Below, piece by piece: positions 1-7,721 of a stretch of 64,000 bases of DNA; the stretch's first letter is position 1, and the number at the start of each line of letters is the position of its first letter. The stretch is from an uncultured Caulobacterales bacterium (lineage in GTDB: Bacteria; Pseudomonadota; Alphaproteobacteria; Caulobacterales; Caulobacteraceae), in contig CAILTK010000090.1 of assembly GCA_903837135.1 (NCBI GenBank), forward strand, positions 22,858 to 86,857, written 5' to 3'. The position numbers and the translations under genes are program-made. Below the pieces are notes generated by a model. That model did not search any database. It was not told where the DNA came from and was given only the letters and a program-made list of their open reading frames with translations.

Positions 1-1302
1 CCGCTTCGGGCCCTTGCTGGTGCGCATGCCGGGCGGCTGGGTCTGCTGGCTCTCACGGATCAGAGTGAGCAGGCCGCCCAGGCGCTTGTTCTCAAGCACG
101 GCAGTTTCTGTGACGCGCCGAAGCCTGTCGAACGTACGATAGGGCATGCTACGGCCTTTGTAGCGCACCTCCAGCCGACCATCGGGGAAGTCCACGACCT
201 CGACCCGCCGGCCGATCGCGGCCTGGGCGAACTCGGATGGCTCGATCATGAAGAGGATGTTGTCGTATTGGAGGGTGAGGGACTGCGATAGCGTCCGCTC
301 GGCGCGCCAAGTGAAGGCCTCGTCCAGCCGATCTCGCGGCTGCATGGGCCGATGCAGGTCCTTCTCGTTGAACGGCGCCTTGGCGAAGCGGGCGTTGTAG
401 TCGGCTATGAAGGCCGGCAGGAACGCGTTGCCGTCGTCCATGGTGCTGACGCCCGCGAGCCGTAGCTCCTTCACCAGGCGGTCCTGCAAGGTCTTGTTGG
501 CGCGCTCGACGCGGCCCTTGGCCTGGCTTGAGTTGGCGCAGATGATCTCGATGCTCAGCGCCTTCAGGGCGCGGCCGAACTGGGTCATGCCGTCGCCGTG
601 CAGGCCGCTGGGCTTGTTGACCCGGAAGACCGCGTGCTTGTCGGTGTAGAAGGCCACCGGCTTGCCGTGCTGCTCCAGATATCGCTGCGTGGCGTTGAAG
701 TAGGCGAAGGTCGATTCCGACTGCACGAACTGCAAGTGCATCAGCCGGCTGGTGGCGTCGTCGATGAAGACGAGCAGGGTGCATTGCGGACCGCGATCCT
801 CGAACCACCAATGCTCGGAGCCGTCGACCTGGACCAGCTCGCCGACGCACTCCCGGCGATATCGGGGCTGGTAGACCCGGCCGCGGCGCTTCACCCGATC
901 CGCCCAGAGGCCGGCGTCGAGCATCCACAGCCGCAGTGTCTCGCGGCCGACGGTGATGCCGTGGACCTCGCGCAGCTTCTCGGCGGCGAGCGTCGGGCCG
1001 AAGTCCGGGTACTTCGTGCGGATCAGCTCCAGGACCTAATCCTTGAGGCCGGTCGGCATCTGACGGTTGCTCGGTCGGCCGCGCTTCTTGGAGATCAGCG
1101 CTGTGGCGCCGTGCTCTTGGTAGGCCTTGGCCAGGCGCTGGACCTGGCGGCGCTCCAGACCGAGCAGCTCCGCTGCCGCCGGGGTGGTGAGGCGTCCGCT
1201 ACTCAGATCGCGAAGGATCTCCAGCCGAGACAGCTCCTTGTCGCTCATGAAATGTAACGTCATCCTGGAGGCCTCCCGCGCAAACGCGAGAGAGGGTGAC
1301 AT
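1..1302 (-). pseudogene. ISNCY/IS1202-like transposase (rve fold), amber-interrupted, C-terminus beyond the window
   Basis: Read from the ATG at 1302, the protein starts with a helix-turn-helix resolvase-like region (LGLERRQVQRL). After residue 88 an in-frame TAG at 1036-1038 interrupts it. The same frame then stays open to base 1 and encodes an rve integrase core. Candidate catalytic acids are D160 (VDGSEHWW), D221 (TDKHAVF) and E266 (GRVERANK). The tail (MRTSKGPKR) runs off the window. Codons either side of the stop read on naturally (GLKD-stop-VLELIRTKYPDFGP), so one substitution explains the break. ATGs at 1263 and 1248 are alternative starts. The family call rests on remembered ISNCY transposases; the exact IS name is not known. 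The element is probably not autonomous unless the stop is a sequence error. Confidence 0.85.
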
Positions 1303-1337
1303 CTCTAAATGGCACGGTGCGACATTACTAAATGGGC
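1298..1337. repeat. Repeated motif at the transposase end of the IS (probable terminal repeats)
   Basis: Two direct copies of a motif close to GACAT-TCTAAATGG lie just upstream of the transposase: 1298-1313 (gacatctctaaatggc) and 1321-1337 (gacattactaaatgggc). Repeated short motifs at the ends of ISNCY/IS481-type elements bind transposase, so this is the likely right end of the element. The outer boundary is probably near 1340. No target duplication can be tested because the other end lies outside the window. Confidence 0.5.
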
Positions 1338-1509
1338 GCTACACGCATTTTGCGCCTAAGGAAGATTATCACAAATGGGACGACCGCGCCGGTCTCAGGC
1401 CCGCGCCGCCGCCGTCCCGAAAGGCGCTCCTGGCGGCGCGCTGCAATTGCAGCCTTGGCGCGATGGGACTACCCTTCCGCAACGTCAGAACAATTGGGAG
1501 GATCATGCC

Positions 1510-1935
1510 ATGCGGTTCAGTCTCGTGAGCGCCGTCGCCGCCGTCAGCCTTCTGGGCGCCGGCCTGGCCCAGGCGGAAACCCTGTCCTTCATGGCCTCGC
1601 TCAAGGGCGCCGACGAAGTCCCGGCGACCGACAGCCCCGGCACGGGCATGGTCATGGCCAAGCTCGACACCAAGACCAAGGTCTTCACCTACGACGTCAC
1701 CTATTCGGGCCTGACCGGGCCGGCTATCGCCGCCCATTTCCACGGACCGGCCGCGCCGGGCGCCAATGCGGGTCCGGTCGTTCCGTTGACCTCCCTGGCG
1801 ACCCCGATCTCGGGATCGGCGACCCTGACCGACGCCCAGATCGCCGACCTCGAGGCCGGCAAATGGTACTTCAACATCCACACCGCGGCCCACAAGGGCG
1901 GCGAAGTGCGCGGCCAGCTGATGGCGATGAAATAG
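1510..1935 (+). CDS. CHRD domain exported protein
   Basis: A 141-residue exported protein. Residues 1-22 form a signal peptide (hydrophobic core, then AQA before ET). The rest is one CHRD domain, named after chordin, with the hallmark stretches AAHFHGPAAPG (about 75-84) and FNIHTAAHKGGEVRGQL (about 121-137). Small bacterial CHRD proteins are common but have no established biochemical role; the domain is thought to be a beta-rich binding module. The start was chosen at 1510 because a good ribosome site (ttgggagg) precedes it and the signal peptide follows at once. The gene stands alone between the IS remnant and a convergent hydrolase gene, so it may belong to an older neighbourhood cut by the IS. 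Confidence 0.85.
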   Translation: MRFSLVSAVAAVSLLGAGLAQAETLSFMASLKGADEVPATDSPGTGMVMAKLDTKTKVFTYDVTYSGLTGPAIAAHFHGPAAPGANAGPVVPLTSLATPISGSATLTDAQIADLEAGKWYFNIHTAAHKGGEVRGQLMAMK

Positions 1936-1998
1936 CGGATTGGGCCGCCGGAGAAACGGCCGAACCTTCTACAAGGTGAGAGAGCCCGGCCGCCGCCC

Positions 1999-2808
1999 TT
2001 ACAGCGACACCTCGAAGCGCATGCCGTCGTAGGCCGGCTCGACGCCCGGCGGCAGCTCGGCCGCCAGGGCGTGGTAGTCGAGGTCGATGTGCATGTTGGT
2101 CAGGATCCCGCGCCGGGGCTTGAGCTCGCCGATCCAGGCCAGCGCCTCGGCGACGGTGGCGTGGGTCGGGTGCGGCCGGTAGCGCAGGGCGTCGACGATG
2201 AACACCTCCACCCCCTCGAGCGCGGCCATGGCCGCGTCCGGCAGGCGCACCACGTCGCTGCTGTAGGCCACCGGACCGAAGCGGTAGCCGACGGAGCGCA
2301 CGCCGCCGTGATCCTGGTCGAAGGTGATCACCGGGATCTCGCCGGAGGGGCCGTCGATGCGCCAGGGCTCGCCGTGCGGCGGCAGGCGGCGCGCGTCGCA
2401 GATCGGCGGATAGCCGCCCTCGCCTTCGAAGATGTAGCCGAACCGCCGCATCATGGTGGCGTAGGTGGGCGCGTCCATCCAGCACGGGATCCGCGCGTGC
2501 GTCCGCATGAAGAAGGCGCGCAGGTCGTCGATCCCGTGGGTCTGGTCGGCATGGTCGTGGGTCAGCAGCGCCGCATCCACCCGCCGTACGCCCGCGGCGG
2601 CAGTCTGCAGCCGCAGGTCCGGCGACGTGTCGATCAGGATCGTGGTCTCATCCGACTGATCTGGTTCGCTTTTCCGCCGCACGAGTAAGCTGCAGCGCGA
2701 ACGGCGGTTGCGCGGTTCCTCCGGGTCGCACGCGCCCCACTCGCCGTCCGCGCGCGGCACGCCGCCCGAGGAGCCGCAGCCGAGGATGGTGACCTCCAGC
2801 GCCGCCAT
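1999..2808 (-). CDS. MBL-fold metallo-hydrolase (PhnP-like)
   Basis: A 269-residue metallo-beta-lactamase-fold hydrolase. The metal motif is THDHADQTH at residues 83-91 (H84, H86, D88), followed by a distal aspartate/histidine series (YSSDVV, and TNMHIDLD near the end). The N-terminal VTILGCGSSGGVPR is typical of the PhnP-like phosphodiesterase branch, which cleaves cyclic phosphates or small nucleotide esters. The true substrate is unknown. The ATG directly abuts the stop codon of the TatD gene with no gap, so the two are translationally coupled as the last genes of the tmk-holB-tatD operon. Several alphaproteobacteria share this order. Confidence 0.8.
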   Translation of the reverse strand: MAALEVTILGCGSSGGVPRADGEWGACDPEEPRNRRSRCSLLVRRKSEPDQSDETTILIDTSPDLRLQTAAAGVRRVDAALLTHDHADQTHGIDDLRAFFMRTHARIPCWMDAPTYATMMRRFGYIFEGEGGYPPICDARRLPPHGEPWRIDGPSGEIPVITFDQDHGGVRSVGYRFGPVAYSSDVVRLPDAAMAALEGVEVFIVDALRYRPHPTHATVAEALAWIGELKPRRGILTNMHIDLDYHALAAELPPGVEPAYDGMRFEVSL

Positions 2809-3597
2809 CTAGGCCGCCGCCGGGCGCGGAATGCGGGTGAAGAGGTCGAAGAAGGCCGCCTCGGTGCGGGCCTCGGCCTCCGCCAGCGACCAGCCGCGGA
2901 TCTCCGCCAGCTTGGCCAGGACGTGGGGCAGGTAGGCCGGCTCGTTGCGGCGGCCGCGGTAGGGGACCGGGGCCAGGTACGGGCAATCGGTCTCGACGAT
3001 GATGCGATCGGCTGGCATGTCCCGGATCACCGCCCTCACCGCCTCGGCCGCCTTGAAGGTGGCGATGCCCGACACCGAGAACCAGGCCCCGAGCGCCGCC
3101 GCGCGGGCCGCCAGCTCGGCGCCCGAGGTGTAGCAATGCAGGAGCAAGGAAAACGATCCTTGCGCGTGGGCTGTCTCGAGCATCTCGATCATCTCGGCGT
3201 CGGCTTCGCGCGTGTGCACCACGAGCGGCAGGCCAGTGGCGCGCGCGGCGTCGATATGGGCGGCGAACACCCGCCGCTGAATGTCGCGCGGGCTAAAGTC
3301 GTAATGGTAGTCGAGCCCGGTCTCGCCGATGCCGACCACCCGCGGCGCGCCGGCCAGGGCGATCAAGGTATCCGCGTCAAGCTGCGGATTTTCCTTGGCT
3401 TCATGCGGGTGGGTTCCCACCGTGCACCAGATGTCGTCGTGCGTTTCGGCGATGGCCCTGACCGCGGGAAAGCTCGACACCCGGTCGCAGATGGTGACCA
3501 TCAGCCCTACCCCCGCGGCGCGGGCGCGGGCGATCACCTCGGGCTGGTCCTCGGCGAACTGGACCGCGTGCAGGTTCACGTGACTGTCGATCAGCAT
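2809..3597 (-). CDS. tatD: TatD family hydrolase/nuclease
   Basis: A 262-residue TIM-barrel metal-dependent hydrolase of the TatD family; members are 3'-5' DNases that take part in repair and DNA turnover. Visible metal motifs are GIGETGLDYHYD (glutamate), VVHTREAD, LLLHCY and ETDCPYLAP (aspartate). The first motif is unusual: it reads DSHVNLH (H6-V-N8), whereas the family normally has HxH (DSHCHL). One metal ligand is therefore Asn or is supplied elsewhere, for example by H10. The gene lies 6 bases downstream of holB in the same operon. Despite the name, the family is not part of the Tat export machinery. Confidence 0.88.
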   Translation of the reverse strand: MLIDSHVNLHAVQFAEDQPEVIARARAAGVGLMVTICDRVSSFPAVRAIAETHDDIWCTVGTHPHEAKENPQLDADTLIALAGAPRVVGIGETGLDYHYDFSPRDIQRRVFAAHIDAARATGLPLVVHTREADAEMIEMLETAHAQGSFSLLLHCYTSGAELAARAAALGAWFSVSGIATFKAAEAVRAVIRDMPADRIIVETDCPYLAPVPYRGRRNEPAYLPHVLAKLAEIRGWSLAEAEARTEAAFFDLFTRIPRPAAA

Positions 3598-3603
3598 GCG
3601 GCC

Positions 3604-4530
3604 TCAGGCGACCCGGCGGGCGGCGTCGATCTCCGCCAGCGCCGCGGACAGGGCGTCGGCGCGGTCGAGGTTCAGGCCCTCGACCATCGGCGTGAGCCCC
3701 TCCAGCCGCTCCCACGCCCGGGACCAGGCGTCGCCGACCGCCCCGCCGGTCAGCGCCCGTCGCCGCGCCGCCGCCGCCAGCCGCTCGACCACCAGGGCGA
3801 AGCGCAGCTTGCCGGCCTCGCCGCGGAAACCGTCGGAGAGGGCCTGCAGCGCCTGCAGCCGGGCGGCGCCGGCGACGCCGAACAGGGCTTCGGCCTGGTC
3901 GTCGACCGCCTGCACCCCTTGTTCGGCCAGGGCCAGGGCGCGGCCCGGCGAGCCCTCCGCCATCCCCGCCAGAGACGGATCCTGGCCCCGCGAGCGCAGA
4001 AAATCCGCCACCGCCGACTCCGGCCACGGCGGGAAGGCGAGCCGGCGGCAGCGCGAGCGGATGGTGGGCAGGAGCCGGCCAGGGGCGTGCGCCACCAAGA
4101 GGATCACGCCGCGGGCCGACGGCTCCTCCAGGGTCTTCAGCACGGCGTTGGCGCCGTTCGCGTTGAGATCGTCGGCGGCGTCGATGATCGCCACCCGGAA
4201 GCGGCCGATGGCCGGGGCCTTGGAGAAGAACTCCGGCAGGCGCCGCGCCTGGTCGACCGAGATCCCCTTCTTCAGGACGCCCTTCTCCTCCTCCCGCTGC
4301 AGCATGAGGAAGTCCGGGTGCGAGCCGGCGGTCATCAGCCGCAGGGCCGCATCGTCGTCGGGCGGATCGAAGCTCGGGGCGCCGAGCAGGCGCGCGGCGG
4401 CCCGCCAGGCGAAACCGGCCTTGCCGACCCCTTCCGGTCCGGTCAGCATCCAGGCGTGGTGCAGTCGTCCGCGCGCCAGGGCGTCCTCGAACGCCGCCAC
4501 CTGGGCCTCGACGTGCAGCAGCGGGATCAT
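3604..4530 (-). CDS. holB: DNA polymerase III delta' subunit
   Basis: A 308-residue clamp-loader delta' subunit, which helps load the beta sliding clamp on primed DNA. It opens MIPLLHVEAQVAAFEDAL and has a Walker-A-like GPEGVGKA (31-38) ending in Ala instead of Ser/Thr, as expected for a subunit that does not hydrolyse ATP. SRC (TIRSRCRRL) is the conserved sensor region. The ATG at 4530 was chosen because it overlaps the tmk stop as ATGA; an upstream extension would be low-complexity Arg-rich sequence that reads antisense to tmk. Tmk followed by holB is the usual order in Proteobacteria. Confidence 0.9.
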   Translation of the reverse strand: MIPLLHVEAQVAAFEDALARGRLHHAWMLTGPEGVGKAGFAWRAAARLLGAPSFDPPDDDAALRLMTAGSHPDFLMLQREEEKGVLKKGISVDQARRLPEFFSKAPAIGRFRVAIIDAADDLNANGANAVLKTLEEPSARGVILLVAHAPGRLLPTIRSRCRRLAFPPWPESAVADFLRSRGQDPSLAGMAEGSPGRALALAEQGVQAVDDQAEALFGVAGAARLQALQALSDGFRGEAGKLRFALVVERLAAAARRRALTGGAVGDAWSRAWERLEGLTPMVEGLNLDRADALSAALAEIDAARRVA

Positions 4531-5165
4531 GGCGCGCTCCGCGCCAGCACGGCGTCCACGGCGGCGGCGACGGCGGCGGAGACCGCGTCCAGCGGCTGGT
4601 CGGCGTCGATCACCACGCACCGGTCGGGCTCGGCGGCGGCGACGGCGAGAAAGCCGTCGCGCAGGCGCTGGTGGAAGCCGAGGCCCTTGCTTTCGAACCG
4701 GGCCTCGGCGCCGCCGCGGCCGGCCGCGCGCGCAAGGCCGCGCTCGGCGGGCAGGTCGAGGATCAGCGTCAGGTCGGGGCGGGTCTCGCCCAGCACGGCG
4801 CGTTCGAGCGCGTCGATGAAGCCCGGAGCCACGCCGCCGGCGGCGCCCTGGTAGGCGCGGGTGGAATCGGCGAACCGGTCGCTGATCACCACCGCGCCGC
4901 GCGCCAGCGCCGGCTGGATCAGCCGCTCCAGGTGGTCGGCGCGGGCGGCGTAGAGCAGGAGGGTTTCGGACATCGGCGACCAGCGATCGGCCGCCCCTTC
5001 CACCAGCAGGGCGCGCAGGGCCTCGGCGCCCGGCGAGCCGCCGGGTTCGCGCGTGGCCACCACCTCGCGTCCTCGCGCGGCGAGCCGCTCGCTCAGCCGG
5101 CGCAGCTGGGTGGACTTACCCGCCCCCTCCCCGCCTTCAAAGGTGATGAATACGCCGCGGCTCAC
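4527..5165 (-). CDS. tmk: Thymidylate kinase
   Basis: A 212-residue dTMP kinase making dTDP from dTMP and ATP for DNA synthesis. The P-loop GGEGAGKST is at 11-19, the DR(F/Y/W) motif appears as SDRFADSTRAYQG, and the C-terminal part carries the LID region with arginines (ARAAGRGG). Length and motif order match the family. It overlaps holB by four bases (ATGA) and leads the tmk-holB-tatD-MBL operon. The 196 bases between it and rlpA contain no recognisable gene and should hold its promoter. Confidence 0.94.
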   Translation of the reverse strand: MSRGVFITFEGGEGAGKSTQLRRLSERLAARGREVVATREPGGSPGAEALRALLVEGAADRWSPMSETLLLYAARADHLERLIQPALARGAVVISDRFADSTRAYQGAAGGVAPGFIDALERAVLGETRPDLTLILDLPAERGLARAAGRGGAEARFESKGLGFHQRLRDGFLAVAAAEPDRCVVIDADQPLDAVSAAVAAAVDAVLARSAP

Positions 5166-5361
5166 CCGGCTCAGATTGTCTGCTTCGCCGCCCGGCGCAA
5201 GCGCTCGCGCGAACCGCCGACGCCGTCGGGCGCGTCAGCGCCAAAAACTGCTTCATCCGCCAGCCGCTGCCGGCCCGCTCATTTCATCCTGGCGCGCTCA
5301 GTGGTGGGCTTTCCTCCGATTTCACGCGCCAGATCGTCATCGGCCTCGGACGCGGCGCGCC

Positions 5362-6288
5362 CTAAGACCCGGCGCTCAGCCGGGCGTCCTCGAAGCCGAG
5401 GGCGGCGACGCGGCCGCGGGCGTCGGCGGCGGCGCCCTTGTCGGTCCAGGGCCCGAGCACGACCCGGTAGAGGGTCGCGCCGCCATGATCCATCGGGGTG
5501 ATCCGGGCGGCGCCGGCCGAGGCCAGCCGGCTGGCCGCGTGCTCGGCCGCCGCGCGCGTCGAATAGGCGCCGGCCTGCACCAGATAGCCGCCCGTCGACG
5601 ACGGCGCGCGCGCGGGCGCCGCGGCGGGCGTGATCTGATAGGCGGGCGGCGTTTCGGTGGCGAGGAAGGGCTGGATCCGCGGCGCGACGGCGAAGCTCGG
5701 CTCGGCGGCGCCGCCGTCGAGCGGCGCGGGGCCCACATAGCGCACCCGCACCTTGGCGGTGCCCTTGAGATAGAAGCCGAGCTGTTCGGCGCCGGCGCGC
5801 GACAGGTCGATGATCCGCCCTGGATGGTAGGGACCCCGATCGTTCAGCCGCACGACCATATGGCGGCCGTTCTCGAGGTTGGTGACCTCGACCAGGCAGG
5901 GCATCGGCAGGGTGGCGTGCGCCGCGGACACCGCGCGCATGTCGAAGATCTCACCGTTGGCGGTGGGCTTGCCGTGAAAGGCGTCGCCATACCACGAGGC
6001 GAGCCCCGTCTCGTCGTAGCCGGGCTGTTCGGCCGGCACGTACCAGAGGCCGCCCGCCTGATAGGGCGCGCCGACCTTGTAGCGGCCCCCTGTGGATGGG
6101 TTGGGCCGCGGCGCGGCGGTCGCGGTGGACGGGTCGGCGTCGCGGCCGCCCGGCGAGACCGCCGGATAGGCGAACCGGGTCGCCGCCGGGGTCTCCGGCG
6201 TGAGGTTGGCGCAGGCGCCCAGAAGACCGGCCAGCGATAGAACGAGCGCCGCCGTGCGCGTCCGGGCGAGCCCCGGCGCGATTGCCAT
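5362..6288 (-). CDS. rlpA: RlpA-like septal ring lipoprotein with SPOR domain
   Basis: A 308-residue lipoprotein. The signal peptide ends in a lipobox (LLGAC, C26). A double-psi beta-barrel domain follows at about 93-187 (GLASWYGDAFHGKPTANGE, then RLNDRGPYHPGR with the conserved aspartate at 150). A C-terminal SPOR domain lies at about 233-306 (GGYLVQAGAYSTRAAAE). RlpA proteins bind denuded peptidoglycan at the division septum through SPOR and in some species act as lytic transglycosylases. The ATG at 6288 was preferred to the one at 6300 because it gives a compact lipoprotein signal. Catalytic activity is inferred from the family. Confidence 0.87.
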   Translation of the reverse strand: MAIAPGLARTRTAALVLSLAGLLGACANLTPETPAATRFAYPAVSPGGRDADPSTATAAPRPNPSTGGRYKVGAPYQAGGLWYVPAEQPGYDETGLASWYGDAFHGKPTANGEIFDMRAVSAAHATLPMPCLVEVTNLENGRHMVVRLNDRGPYHPGRIIDLSRAGAEQLGFYLKGTAKVRVRYVGPAPLDGGAAEPSFAVAPRIQPFLATETPPAYQITPAAAPARAPSSTGGYLVQAGAYSTRAAAEHAASRLASAGAARITPMDHGGATLYRVVLGPWTDKGAAADARGRVAALGFEDARLSAGS

Positions 6289-6619
6289 GATCGAAACCAT
6301 TCTGGTCCCTGTTCAGTGACGCCGTGACCGCGGCGACCGGTCGAACGTTTCCACGTCCGTCATGGCGGACCATAGCGTCGTCGCATTTCGGGTTGGCTAA
6401 ACGATGTGGTTAAACTCCATACACCACGTCGTCGCCAATATTCCCGGATGTACGGTGCGGCAGGCGCAGTATTCATGGCGGCGGGATGACGCCGACCGCC
6501 GGCGGTAACCTGACCCCTTCACCGCCGATTAACTGCCCTCGCGTATGACGTGGGCGGTTCCGCAGAGATGTGCGGGGGATGTTGTCGGCCGCAGGGCCGA
6601 AAGCCACGGGACTCGAAAG
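6289..6619. other. Gene-free divergent control region between rlpA and the tad-like genes
   Basis: This 331-base stretch separates two divergent units and shows no convincing gene. It holds an AT-richer patch near 6390-6445, including an imperfect inverted repeat (listed separately), and a second TTAAC at about 6531. Promoters for both directions presumably lie here. An in-frame ATG at 6545 could extend the first TadE-like gene, but the extra 25 residues look unlike a TadE N-terminus. Confidence 0.5.
6401..6432. promoter_or_regulatory. Imperfect inverted repeat enclosing TTAA (candidate operator)
   Basis: The arms ACGATGTGG (6401-6409) and CCACGTCGT (6424-6432) match in 8 of 9 positions around a TTAAAC centre. 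The site lies between divergent promoters, where a dimeric regulator could act. A TTAA half-site resembles half of a CtrA box, but a second half at the right spacing is not clear. The assignment is speculative. Confidence 0.25.
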
Positions 6620-7177
6620 TTGGCCAGACTGACGCGCCGCCAGAAGCAGCCGTCGCCGGCGGTCCGGTTCATCCGCGACGAGCGCGGCGCCTCGGCGGTC
6701 GAACTCGCCCTGATCGGCGTCCCGCTGATCGGCGTGCTGGTGGCGGCGCTGCAGACCGCGATCATCTTCTTCTACGACCAGGCGATCCAGACGGTCGCCA
6801 ACAACGCCGCGCGTCAGATCATGACCGGCGCGGTGCAGTCCCAGGGGCTCGCCAAGGGAACCGGCACCTCGGGATTCCACGGCGTGGTGTGCACCGCCGC
6901 CAGCGGGATTTTTCCCTGCGACGGCCTGATGGTGGACGTGCAGTCCGCCACCTCGTTCGGCACGCTGAACACCGCGCCGATCACACCGACCTACGACTCC
7001 AACGGCGCGGTGAACAATATGAACTACAGCCCAGGCATGCAGAGCGCCGCGGTGATCGTGCGGGTGATGTACGACTGGCCCGTGTTCGGCGGCCCGCTGG
7101 GTCTCGGCCTGGCCAACCAGGCCAACGGCACGCGCCTGATGGTCGGCACCGCCGTCTTCAAGACCGAGCCCTACTGA
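6620..7177 (+). CDS. TadE-like pseudopilin/pilus assembly protein
   Basis: A 185-residue membrane-anchored protein with the TadE signature. A short basic N-terminus is followed by RDERG-ASAVE (E five residues after the Gly, the pattern recognised by the prepilin peptidase of Flp pili) and a single transmembrane helix to about residue 51. The rest is extracytoplasmic with two cysteines (VVCTAASGIFPCD). TadE-like minor pseudopilins help assemble Flp/Tad type IVb pili. The TTG at 6620 was chosen since it starts close to the usual basic leader; the ATG at 6545 is the alternative. It is coupled to the next gene (TGATG), forming a three-gene unit. Confidence 0.8.
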   Translation: MARLTRRQKQPSPAVRFIRDERGASAVELALIGVPLIGVLVAALQTAIIFFYDQAIQTVANNAARQIMTGAVQSQGLAKGTGTSGFHGVVCTAASGIFPCDGLMVDVQSATSFGTLNTAPITPTYDSNGAVNNMNYSPGMQSAAVIVRVMYDWPVFGGPLGLGLANQANGTRLMVGTAVFKTEPY

Positions 7178-7719
7178 TGCGGCGGTCCGGAGGCGTCCGC
7201 GCGTTCCACGACGACAAGCGCGGCGCGGCGATCGTCGAGTTCGCGCTGGTCATGCCGATGCTGATGGTCCTCTACCTCGGCGGTTTCGCCGTGTGCCAGG
7301 CGGTCGGAACCTGGCGCAAGATGTCGGACGCCACGGCTCAGCTCGCCAATGTGGCGGCGCAGTACACGACCATGCAGGCCAGCGACACCCAGGGGGTGAT
7401 GGCCGCGGCGGCGCAGATCATGTCGCCGTACGACACCACCAACCTGTCGGAAGTGATGACCCTGATCACCGTCAGCGCCGGCGGGTCCGCCACGGTGACC
7501 TGGAGCCAGGCCTACAACGGCGCCGCCGCCCTGACCAAGGGAAGCGCCGTGACCCTGCCCTCCAACATGCTGCTGCCCGGCATGTCGGTGCTGTGGGTGA
7601 AGACCAGCTACCGCTACACGCCGGTGGTCGGCTCGGGCTACGTCGCGCCGATCACCATGAACGACCAGATCTACAGTGCGCCGCGCTCGTCGGCGACGAT
7701 CCCCTGCGGGGATTGCTGA
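7177..7719 (+). CDS. Second TadE-like pilus assembly protein
   Basis: A 180-residue protein with the same architecture as its upstream neighbour: basic leader, DDKRG-AAIVEFALVMP (prepilin-type Gly and +5 Glu at residues 16 and 21), one transmembrane helix to about 40, then an exported domain. It ends in a cysteine pair (IPCGDC). The start overlaps the previous stop by one base (TGATG). Paired TadE/TadF-type pseudopilins are normal in Tad loci. Which of the pair corresponds to TadE and which to TadF cannot be settled by eye. Confidence 0.82.
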   Translation: MRRSGGVRAFHDDKRGAAIVEFALVMPMLMVLYLGGFAVCQAVGTWRKMSDATAQLANVAAQYTTMQASDTQGVMAAAAQIMSPYDTTNLSEVMTLITVSAGGSATVTWSQAYNGAAALTKGSAVTLPSNMLLPGMSVLWVKTSYRYTPVVGSGYVAPITMNDQIYSAPRSSATIPCGDC

Positions 7720-7721
7720 CC

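Noticed and set aside
5166..5361. Possible small gene between rlpA and tmk
   Set aside because: Only very short frames with no ribosome site or conserved look are present; it is best treated as a promoter-bearing gap.
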